41,791 nt of DNA. It comes from Chloroflexota bacterium. GTDB lineage: Bacteria; Chloroflexota; Anaerolineae; CG2-30-64-16. How positions within the stretch are numbered: the first letter of the stretch is position 1; each line of letters opens with the position of its first letter. The position numbers were made by a program, and so were the translations under genes. This document shows, in pieces, positions 1 to 5,886 of this stretch. The stretch is from contig JAPLHB010000154.1 of NCBI GenBank assembly GCA_026389845.1, positions 1 through 41,791 of the forward strand, in the 5' to 3' direction. Under the pieces are notes generated by a model that was not told the DNA's origin, ran no database searches, and saw only the letters and a list, made by a program, of their open reading frames with translations.

Positions 1-1580
1 CGAACGCAATCTTCACCAACTGGCATGTTTTCCCCACACGCGTGGGGGTGAACCGTTACCCTGTTTCGTACTGAAAAGGCCGCTGATGTTTTCCCCACAC
101 GCGTGGGGGTGAACCGGTTCTGCTCTTGAGTGTCAACCAGCTCTGGCAGTTTTCCCCACACGCGTGGGGGTGAACCGCGATGCGCTCTGATAGTCAAAGG
201 TTCAGTATGGTTTTCCCCACACGCGTGGGGGTGAACCGTTAGGCGGCAAAGGCCAGGTCGGGGGCGTAAAGTTTTCCCCACACGCGTGGGGGTGAACCGC
301 TGGTGGCGGCGGATCAGTGGTACGCGGAGCAGTTTTCCCCACACGCGTGGGGGTGAACCGTCAAAAAAGCTCATGCGTCTACCTCCACGGCCGTTTTCCC
401 CACACGCGTGGGGGTGAACCGTTAACGCCGCACGATGCCGCCGCTGAATGACGGTTTTCCCCACACGCGTGGGGGTGAACCGCACTCCACCCCGGCACGC
501 TGGCCCGCATCGTTGTTTTCCCCACACGCGTGGGGGTGAACCGACGGCGAAGTTCCGCCCGGAGAAGCCCGATTAGTTTTCCCCACACGCGTGGGGGTGA
601 ACCGGCGTAGGCCGATCCGCCATTGGTAAACCACCAGTTTTCCCCACACGCGTGGGGGTGAACCGCCCTCAGCTTCGTGCGCCCCCTGCAGCCGGGCGTT
701 TTCCCCACACGCGTGGGGGTGAACCGCACGCGCCTAAGACACCGGAAGAAGTCCGCGCGTTTTCCCCACACGCGTGGGGGTGAACCGCGGTCGCGCGGGT
801 TGGTCTCGCGCGAAAGCATGTTTTCCCCACACGCGTGGGGGTGAACCGCACGACCGGCCGCGCCCGAATACCCGCGGCGTGTTTTCCCCACACGCGTGGG
901 GGTGAACCGTGTTGCTCGCTGCTATTTGCGTGCTGCTTGACGTTTTCCCCACACGCGTGGGGGTGAACCGTACGCCCGTATCCTGGGACTCGTGCCCGCC
1001 GAGTTTTCCCCACACGCGTGGGGGTGAACCGGTGATCCATGAGTTCGGCGGTAGTCGTGTAGAGTTTTCCCCACACGCGTGGGGGTGAACCGTCCACCAG
1101 CGACAAAAGCACTTCGCGCACGCCGTTTTCCCCACACGCGTGGGGGTGAACCGACTTGGACGACGCCGCAAACGAGGATGACGACGTTTTCCCCACACGC
1201 GTGGGGGTGAACCGATCAGAACAACGCTCTGGTGTAGACCATAAACGTTTTCCCCACACGCGTGGGGGTGAACCGATCAATTGCACGCGCTCGGCGGCAA
1301 CGTTCTCGTTTTCCCCACACGCGTGGGGGTGAACCGCGAACGAGCAAGACCGGTAGGGCCTACGACGCGTTTTCCCCACACGCGTGGGGGTGAACCGGTT
1401 CGCGGGCGGAGGTTCCCAGGCCCCCGCCCGTTTTCCCCACACGCGTGGGGGTGAACCGTGAGGATCGGGGTTGCGCCGATCCACGAACGCGTTTTCCCCA
1501 CACGCGTGGGGGTGAACCGTGCAAGCCGACGCCGGATTCGACGGGGCAGTGGTTTTCCCCACACGCGTGGGGGTGAACCG
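1..1580 (+). CRISPR. Type I-E-like CRISPR array, 26 repeats, open at the left edge
   Basis: Twenty-six identical 29-bp repeats start at 27, 88, 149 and so on every 61 bp up to 1552, separated by 25 different 32-bp spacers. Each repeat begins GTTTTCCCCACACG and ends GGGGGTGAACCG; CCCCACACGCG(T)GGGG forms the stem. Length, the GAACCG end and 32-bp spacers are those of type I-E systems. Bases 1-26 are the tail of a further spacer, so the array continues outside the window. In this orientation the leader and cas genes of I-E loci normally lie 5', that is, off the left edge; none are seen here. The last repeat (1552-1580) is undegenerate and is followed by only 18 spacer-like bases before an IS21-like end, which suggests that the array was interrupted rather than ending naturally. 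Reading frames across the array are artefacts of the repeat. Confidence 0.97.
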
Positions 1581-1598
1581 TTTGAGTTCTTTGGCGAC

Positions 1599-2055
1599 TG
1601 TCATTAGCCGTGCGATAATGTACCAGAGATGTTCGGCCAATCTGTACCAGGCGTGATCGGCCAAAGTATACCGGCGATGTGCGGCCAATGTGTACCAAGC
1701 TGACGGCCCGGCTCCTGCACATGGAGTATCCTTCCGGTAGATTCGACAACCGGGAGGAGGCTATGTCAGGCAGGAGAAAACCCACCATGGACATTCGCGA
1801 AATCGTGTTACACCTCCGGCAGACGGCGAGCGACCGCGCCGTCCAGCGTGCCACGGGCGTGCATCGCCAGACGGTCAAGCGCTATCGAACCTGGGCGGCC
1901 GAGCAGGGATTGTTGAGCGGGCCATTGCCGCCCTTGCCGGAACTGGAGCAACGGGTGCGGCAGACGTTGCCCGAACCCCCGCCACCCCAGAACGTCTCAT
2001 CCGTTGAGCCGTACCGGGCGCTGGTGAGCCAACTGCACAAGGAAGGGATTGAAAC
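1599..2055 (+). mobile_element. IS21-family insertion sequence remnant (left end plus 5' part of istA)
   Basis: Begins about TGTCATTAGCCG at 1599 with four 24-bp-spaced copies of a TACC(A/G)-anchored motif (anchors at 1621, 1645, 1669, 1693), three of them carrying CGGCCAA. Multiple internal terminal repeats of this kind are typical of IS21-family ends. It continues into the first third of an IstA-like transposase gene. The rest of istA, istB and the right end are missing; the element is cut at 2046-2055, where it joins a type I-C-like CRISPR spacer. The exact left boundary is inferred because the right end is not available for comparison. Confidence 0.75.
1620..1698 (+). repeat. 24-bp direct repeats in the IS21-like left end
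   Basis: GTACCA-type anchors recur at exact 24-bp steps (T at 1621, 1645, 1669 and 1693). Three units share CGGCCAA about 15 bases later. In IS21-family elements such repeats are transposase-binding sites; that role is inferred from the family. Confidence 0.75.
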
Positions 2056-2065
2056 GGTTGTCTGA
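1763..2065 (+). pseudogene. istA: Truncated IS21-family transposase IstA (N-terminal 100 residues)
   Basis: Start ATG at 1763 follows a strong GGGAGGAGG site. The reading frame gives an N-terminal helix-turn-helix (residues about 10-50: MDIREIVLHL, SDRAVQRATGVHRQTVKRY) and the linker EPPPPQNVSSVEPYR that leads into the DDE catalytic core in intact IstA proteins. An intact IstA is roughly 400-500 residues; here the frame closes after 100. The last coding bases GGATTGAAAC (2046-2055) are also the end of a type I-C CRISPR repeat, and the two final codons and the stop come from CRISPR spacer sequence. The catalytic core is absent, so it cannot act alone as a transposase; a DNA-binding fragment could still be made. 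An earlier in-frame start (1679) lies inside the IS end and is unlikely. Confidence 0.8.
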
Positions 2066-2120
2066 ACGTGCTACAGGCGCGCTTGCCAGTCGCCCCCCTC
2101 GCGGGGGCGTGGATTGAAAC
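2046..2120 (+). CRISPR. Remnant of a type I-C-like CRISPR array: repeat tail, one 33-nt spacer, one full repeat
   Basis: A 32-bp sequence at 2089-2120 begins GTCGCCCCC, has a C-run/G-run stem and ends GTGGATTGAAAC, the standard form of type I-C repeats. The ten bases GGATTGAAAC recur at 2046-2055, exactly 33 bases upstream of the full repeat; 33 is within the usual I-C spacer range. So 2056-2088 reads as a spacer between a truncated and a full repeat. No further repeat follows 2120, so only one complete repeat is left. With a single full repeat the call rests on the consensus match plus the correctly spaced half repeat. Confidence 0.7.
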
Positions 2121-2328
2121 TGCCATCTCCCCCTCCTGAGGTGGTCAGCGCCGCGCGGGAGTTGTTGGATCTGGATCAGCCCACCGCGCAGACGCGGCCG
2201 GGCCAGAGCCTGCCCTGAGCTTGTCGAAGGGTGCGGCTGGTGGTGGCCAGTTTGAGGAGGCGTTGGAGCAAGCCGGGGGTGCTGACCGCGGAGGATTTGG
2301 CGTGGGTGATCGTCGTCTTGACCCGGTT
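2121..2328 (+). other. Unassigned debris between CRISPR remnant and decayed antitoxin
   Basis: About 200 bases with no intact frame that I recognise. It contains the dispersed motif CCCTGAGCTTGTCGAAGGG (2212-2230), a near-palindrome found between genes in many genomes. Short open frames on either side are interrupted by stops and show no family motif. Confidence 0.4.
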
Positions 2329-2576
2329 CACTTATCGCCCGGCTGGAACGGGGAACGCCGCCGCCGAATCTCTCGTTTCTGCGCAAGGTGGCCGCTACCC
2401 TGGGCGCGCGCATCGAGGTCAAACTTTTACCCACCGAAACGCGCACCTGGGAGCTGTGCGGAACACTGGAAGTGGCCGAGCCGAAGCCTGAGTACGTTGT
2501 TGGGCGCGATGAGCAGGGGAGGCCGATCACCAACTACGCGGAACACGTGGACGACGTGCTGTATCGAGGTCACTGA
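2329..2576 (+). pseudogene. Decayed XRE-type antitoxin ending in a shared 44-residue tail
   Basis: The frame reads IARLERGTPPPNLSFLRKV, then ATLGARIEVKLLP, the second half of an XRE-type helix-turn-helix as found in HigA-like antitoxins. It has no start codon or first helices; a stop lies just upstream. From 2437 it continues into TRTWELCGTLEVAEP and ends AEHVDDVLYRGH. This tail is nearly identical in protein and DNA to the C-terminus of the downstream antitoxin (2722-3141). It is followed at 2577 by a degenerate copy of the PIN toxin start. It is the remnant of an earlier toxin-antitoxin copy. Confidence 0.65.
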
Positions 2577-2626
2577 TGTTCGACGCGATCGCCGGCACAT
2601 CTTACTGGTTTCTGCCATGCGCGCTC
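2577..2626 (+). pseudogene. Remnant of a PIN-domain toxin start
   Basis: After the same GGTCACTG(ATG) spacing as in the intact pair, the frame reads MFDAIAGTSYWF, matching MPDMIADTSALI of the intact toxin at 3150. The first catalytic Asp (IADTS) is changed to Gly (IAGTS), and similarity is lost after about 12 codons. The promoter for the next antitoxin begins at its 3' end. Confidence 0.6.
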
Positions 2627-2655
2627 TTGACAAGCGTACCGACACACGCTATACT
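2627..2655 (+). promoter_or_regulatory. Sigma-70-type promoter of the antitoxin-toxin pair
   Basis: TTGACA at 2627-2632 and TATACT at 2650-2655 are separated by exactly 17 bases. The -35 is perfect and the -10 has five of six consensus bases. Transcription would start near 2662, inside the iterons. Confidence 0.8.
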
Positions 2656-2700
2656 TATTCAAGATAGATAAGTTATTCAAGATAGATAAGTTATTCAAGA
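2655..2700 (+). repeat. Three iterons of an 18-bp direct repeat, probable operator
   Basis: TTATTCAAGATAGATAAG is present at 2655-2672 and 2673-2690, followed by a partial copy TTATTCAAGA at 2691-2700. The array starts at the last base of the -10 and covers the likely transcription start. Autorepression by the antitoxin (conditional cooperativity) is the usual role of such sites in this class; binding here is inferred. Confidence 0.7.
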
Positions 2701-2721
2701 CGCGATCGGTGGAGGATCAGG

Positions 2722-3141
2722 ATGGTAGTCACGCTCAACTCTAGTCAGGTGCAACAGAACTTCGGACAAGCCATGGATCGTGCGCTGTTGGCCGACGACG
2801 TTGTCATTGAGCGCTACGGAATACCCCGTGTGACCATGATGGGGTATCCACGATACCGGCGTTTGGTGGAGGCCGAGCAGGAGCTTCTGCGTGTCCGGCT
2901 GCAGCAGGCTGCAGCAGCCGCCTCGGCGCGCGCCGCGCATCTGAGCGATGCCGAAGTGGATGAGTTGATCGAGCGCGCGCGCACAGAACAAGCCGCTTTC
3001 GACATCACGCAAACGCGCACCTGGGCGTTGCGCGGGACGCTGGAAGTGGCTGAACCGGAGCCTGAGTACATTGTCGGGCGCGACGAGCAGGGGAGACCGA
3101 TCACCAACTACGCAGAACATGTAGACGACGTGCTATATTGA
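2722..3141 (+). CDS. Phd/YefM-like antitoxin with an extra C-terminal tail
   Basis: 139 residues. ATG at 2722 follows GGAGG at 2711. Residues 1-60 (MVVTLNSSQVQQNFGQAMDRAL, split as a beta strand and helix, then VIERYGIPRVTMMGYPRYRRL) fit the Phd/YefM DNA-binding fold. An Ala/Glu-rich helix follows (65-95, ending DELIERARTEQA). Typical Phd antitoxins end about there. This one continues for about 44 residues (TRTWALRGTLEVAEP to AEHVDDVLY) that also form the end of the upstream decayed XRE antitoxin. Such a tail probably holds the toxin-binding part. It lies 8 bases before the PIN toxin and is expected to neutralise it and repress the shared promoter at 2627. The antitoxin role rests on fold resemblance and position. 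Confidence 0.8.
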   Translation: MVVTLNSSQVQQNFGQAMDRALLADDVVIERYGIPRVTMMGYPRYRRLVEAEQELLRVRLQQAAAAASARAAHLSDAEVDELIERARTEQAAFDITQTRTWALRGTLEVAEPEPEYIVGRDEQGRPITNYAEHVDDVLY

Positions 3142-3149
3142 GGTCACTG

Positions 3150-3569
3150 ATGCCTGACATGATCGCCGACACATCAGCCTTGATCGCCTTTTTCGTGCGC
3201 TCAGACGAGCACTACCAGGATGCCCAACGTTACGTGGCGGAACATTCTCGCACGCGCTGGGTAATCCTCGAATCGGTCTTCGCCGAGACAGTAACGTGGT
3301 TTCGAGCCAAAGTCTCGCCCAAGGGTTCGATTGCGATTGGGCATGTCTTGCGAGATGAGCACTACTACCTCAACCTGTCCAACAATGACGATGCAGCCAC
3401 GTGGGAAGCCTTCTGCCGATATGGTGACAAGGCATGGAGCTATACCGACTGCTCAATTCTCGTGATGGCAAAACGGCTCGGCATTCCGCGGGTATTCGCT
3501 TTTGACGAGCATATTCGACAGATGACAGGTCTGGGGGTTACGTCGGTGCCGGTGTTGGAAATCCTCTGA
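3150..3569 (+). CDS. PIN-domain toxin (VapC-like ribonuclease)
   Basis: 139 residues, normal for VapC-type toxins, which are Mg-dependent RNases. The four acidic residues of a PIN active site are present: D7 (IADTS), E46 (FAET), D100 (SYTDCS) and D119 (FDEH). The start chosen is ATG 3150, preceded by GAGGT at a good distance; an in-frame TTG at 3138 would overlap the antitoxin stop and lacks a site. It follows the antitoxin by 8 bases and must be co-transcribed from 2627. A terminator follows at 3601. Confidence 0.9.
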   Translation: MPDMIADTSALIAFFVRSDEHYQDAQRYVAEHSRTRWVILESVFAETVTWFRAKVSPKGSIAIGHVLRDEHYYLNLSNNDDAATWEAFCRYGDKAWSYTDCSILVMAKRLGIPRVFAFDEHIRQMTGLGVTSVPVLEIL

Positions 3570-3600
3570 ATTCGCATGGTAATCCCAGAACTCAGGTAGC

Positions 3601-3638
3601 AAAAAGCCCTGGCTCCTCGAAGGAACCAGGGCTTTTTT
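3601..3638 (+). terminator. Intrinsic terminator after the toxin gene
   Basis: A 12-bp stem AGCCCTGG(C)TCC / GGAACCAGGGCT with one wobble pair is flanked by A5 on the left and T6 on the right. It can therefore stop transcription from both sides; it lies between the convergent toxin (+) and HNH (-) genes. Confidence 0.9.
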
Positions 3639-3658
3639 GATGATGGCGACAAACCGCG

Positions 3659-4081
3659 TTATTCGATCGGGGGATGCCAGTGGCGAGCAATCCAGAGAAC
3701 GCGTGATTCGACGACGTATTCATTATTGAGGTGCAGCGCTACGACGGTCGCGCGGCCGTTGGGCGTCAGGCCGACAAGGTGCGTGCCGCCATTGGCCCAT
3801 GTCAGGTGTTCGCGCCAGACGTGGATACGCGGATTGAAGAGAGGCACATACTCACCGGAGGCAGGATCCGCTGCATGGGTGCGCGTGCCCTTGTATTCGT
3901 TGCACCGGTAGCAGGCAGCGCAGAGATTGTCGAGGTCGTCGCTGCCACCAAGCGCTTTGGGGACAACATGATCCACGACCAGGGGCATGCCGATCACTCG
4001 CCGAGAGGTATGGCAGTACTCGCAGCGATGCTCAGCTCGCGCAAAAACCTGTTCGCGGACCGGATCGGGCAAGCTAGCCAT
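3659..4081 (-). CDS. HNH endonuclease
   Basis: 140 residues, single-domain HNH protein. Zinc Cys pairs are C20/C23 (CEYCH) and C57/C60 (CAACYRC), with C54 nearby. The betabeta-alpha core has DH at 37-38 (VVDHVVPKALGG) and N61/K64 (NEYKG). This is the stand-alone HNH type common in Cyanobacteria and Chloroflexota; substrate DNA is unknown. The C-terminal half (NPRIHVWREHLTW, LNNEYVVESRVLW) is conserved in the group as far as I recall. It starts 3 bases after the stop of the gene at 4085-4507, so the two are surely one operon. Confidence 0.9.
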   Translation of the reverse strand: MASLPDPVREQVFARAEHRCEYCHTSRRVIGMPLVVDHVVPKALGGSDDLDNLCAACYRCNEYKGTRTHAADPASGEYVPLFNPRIHVWREHLTWANGGTHLVGLTPNGRATVVALHLNNEYVVESRVLWIARHWHPPIE

Positions 4082-4084
4082 AAG

Positions 4085-4507
4085 CTAATCCAGAGGTAAT
4101 TCGTCAAGGGACGGGATCGGTTGGCCGAGCCAACGCAGAACAGCCCAGGCGTAAGCCTTGCGCAGCATCAGCCGGTCGGCCGCGAGGCGCAAGCTGGCAA
4201 GCTCGCCCTGTTCGGCTGACGTAAGCATGCCCGCGCTGTTCCTTTCCAATAGCTCCACGTGGCGCGCTTGTTGCGTCAGCGGAATCTGGCTGTTGGCGAT
4301 CCGCTTCAGCTCGCCCACAGGCAGGGTCTGAAGCGCTATCAACTCACCCCGCATCTCGGCCGGCGCAGTGGGTACCGAGGGCGGCAGGTTGCCCTCGACG
4401 CTCTGGCGCACCAATTGCTCCATGGGCCGTTTGGTAGCAACGGCGACCTGTTGAAAATAACGAAAAATCGGTTCGGGCAGGTTGAGAGTCACGGTTTGAG
4501 CGGTCAT
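4085..4507 (-). CDS. Small ribbon-helix-helix-like partner of the HNH endonuclease
   Basis: 140 residues. The start chosen is ATG 4507, with AGGAAG about 8 bases upstream; an in-frame ATG 18 codons earlier has no such site. Residues 1-35 (TVTLNLPEPIFRYFQQVA, then TKRPMEQLVRQSV) look like a ribbon-helix-helix DNA-binding unit with the usual hydrophobic spacing. The rest is helical, Leu/Ala-rich, and ends LDELPLD. It sits 3 bases in front of the HNH gene. A DNA-binding or inhibitor partner is plausible; no function is proven. Confidence 0.7.
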   Translation of the reverse strand: MTAQTVTLNLPEPIFRYFQQVAVATKRPMEQLVRQSVEGNLPPSVPTAPAEMRGELIALQTLPVGELKRIANSQIPLTQQARHVELLERNSAGMLTSAEQGELASLRLAADRLMLRKAYAWAVLRWLGQPIPSLDELPLD

Positions 4508-4614
4508 AGGCTGCTTCCTATCGTTGGACGATGTGGAGCTATTATAACGCAATTCGGCCAATCCAATAAAAGAGCGCCGTCCATTTCTCTTGCGAGAAGC
4601 GAGCGGCGCACCTG

Positions 4615-5021
4615 TGGAGATGCCGGGAATCGAACCCGGGTCCGAAACAAACGACCGGAGGCGTCTACAAGCGTAGTCCCTGATTTGAATTCACCGGACG
4701 GTCCGGCAGCGACCACCGTCCACTAGCCCGGCTAACCGAACTCTTAGACCCGCGTATCGGTGTCTACGGGCCGCACCTTACGGTCTATTACAACGCACCC
4801 CGACGCCGCCTGGCCCCGTCGAGGGCGCCGTGGTCACTTGCGTGACCAGCTTGTTCCCTGGTCCTCTCTTTACGCGGCCAACGCCATGGCGTTGGAGCGA
4901 GCGAAGGGGAAGGTGAACGCTTTGCCTGTATTGGCTGTTGTGTTTTTGCCCCTTTTTACGAGCTGAGGCGCCTCGGCTTGCAGCCTACGACCCATTTGCC
5001 CCGTCGAGACCGTTCATCCCC
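4615..5021 (-). ncRNA. ssrA: tmRNA (transfer-messenger RNA)
   Basis: 407 nt. The 5' end GGGGATGAACGG pairs with the 3' end CATCTCC to give a 7-bp tRNA-like acceptor stem; GGGTTCGATTCCC is the T arm (4621-4640 region). The tag reading frame (4950 to 4870) encodes 26 residues starting GKNTTANTGK and ending AMALAA before TAA, the classic protease-recognised end. CCA is not encoded after the discriminator A (the genome reads CAG), so it must be added by CCA transferase. It rescues stalled ribosomes together with SmpB, whose gene lies just upstream on the same strand. Confidence 0.97.
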
Positions 5022-5032
5022 TTGATAACGAG

Positions 5033-5061
5033 AGTGTAGCACAGACCGCGTTTTTGTGCAA
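5033..5061 (-). promoter_or_regulatory. ssrA promoter
   Basis: On the minus strand TTGCAC (5061-5056) and TACACT (5038-5033) are 17 bases apart, with the mature tmRNA 5' end 12 bases after the -10. Spacing and position suit a primary promoter of ssrA. Confidence 0.75.
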
Positions 5062-5067
5062 AAGACG

Positions 5068-5206
5068 TGGTGCGTGGTGCGTGGTGCGTGGTGCGTGGTG
5101 CGTGGTGCGTGTTACGTGGTGCGTGTTACGTCATTCTCGCCGTCAAGCACGCGTCGCACAATACGCAATACGCAATACGCACCACGCAATACGCACCACG
5201 CACTAT
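5068..5206. repeat. Heptamer minisatellite in two inverted blocks
   Basis: 5070-5130 is built from GTGCGTG-like 7-mers (some GTTACGT). After a 30-base gap, 5160-5206 carries the complementary type (CACCACGCAATACG). The two blocks can pair as one long hairpin between smpB and ssrA. The unit is the same as that of the array at 23151-23270 on the opposite strand. Confidence 0.85.
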
Positions 5207-5679
5207 TCGTAATCCCCTTCCTTCACCGTCCTTCTCAGCTCCCGATCCATGTCCCGCTCGGCCACAGCGTCGCGCTTGTCATAAAGTCGCTTGCCGCGCA
5301 CCAGGGCCACCTCGACCTTCGCCCGACCGTCTTTCAAGTACATGCGCAGCGGGACGATGGTCCAGCCCCGCTCCGAGACCTTGCTCAACAGCTTGCGAAT
5401 TTCCTGCTTGTGGAGCAGCAGCCTGCGCTCGCGGCGCGGCTCGTGATTCTCCCGGTTGCCGAAGTCATAGGGGGAGATGTGCACGTTGAGCAGCCACGCC
5501 TCGCCGTGCCTGACCTGCACGAAGCCGTCTCGCAGGTTGACGCGGCCGGCCCGCACCGATTTGATCTCCGTGCCGGTGAGCGCGATGCCGGCCTCGTAGA
5601 CGTCCTCGATGAAATAGTCGTGCAGCGCCTTGCGGTTGCTCGCAACCGGTTTGATCCCGCCTTCGCTTTGCCTGGACAA
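5203..5679 (-). CDS. smpB: SsrA-binding protein SmpB
   Basis: 158 residues, the normal SmpB length. It carries the family signature GIKPVASNRKALHDYFI, then YEAGIALTGTEIKSVRAG, VNLRDGFVQV, PYDFGNRENHEPRRERRLLLHK and the basic C-tail KRLYDKRDAVAERD that enters the mRNA channel. It binds the tRNA-like part of tmRNA. The start chosen is TTG at 5679 because GGAGGAA lies 2 bases upstream (5682-5688); an in-frame ATG at 5715 lies in dispersed-repeat sequence and would add 12 unusual residues (GRSCCEEDGGT). It is followed by the heptamer repeats and ssrA. Confidence 0.95.
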   Translation of the reverse strand: MSRQSEGGIKPVASNRKALHDYFIEDVYEAGIALTGTEIKSVRAGRVNLRDGFVQVRHGEAWLLNVHISPYDFGNRENHEPRRERRLLLHKQEIRKLLSKVSERGWTIVPLRMYLKDGRAKVEVALVRGKRLYDKRDAVAERDMDRELRRTVKEGDYE

Positions 5680-5716
5680 CGTTCCTCCATCCTCTTCGCA
5701 GCAACTACGCCCCATC

Positions 5717-5877
5717 TGTCACCCTGAAGCGAGTCGGCCCCGTGTCTTTCGTTGCGGCGTGTATCCAGCGAAGAGCCTGCCCTGAGCGCAGTCGAAGAGG
5801 TCTCCGCACGTATGATGGAGATTCTTCACTGTTTCACGCCGTCACGGGATAATCGGGGTAAGGCCGCTCAGAATGAC
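5717..5877. repeat. Dispersed inverted repeat, family A (full, with insert)
   Basis: Left end TGTCACCCTGA, right end GCCGCTCAGAATGAC; the inner motifs CAGCGAAGAG and GATTCTTCACTG also mirror each other. An inserted GCCTGCCCTGAGCGCAGTCG motif lengthens it. It ends 9 bases before the ctpA stop codon at 5887. Confidence 0.8.
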
Positions 5878-5886
5878 CGCTGTATC

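Noticed and set aside
379..1688. Long minus-strand frames with RFTPTRVGKT and VHPHACGEN repeats
   Set aside because: They are translations of the CRISPR repeat; 61-bp units give an artificial repeating protein.
2089..2120. Single C-run/G-run stem read as a simple terminator
   Set aside because: No T-run follows, and the GTCGC...GTGGATTGAAAC form plus the half repeat one spacer length upstream fit a CRISPR repeat better.
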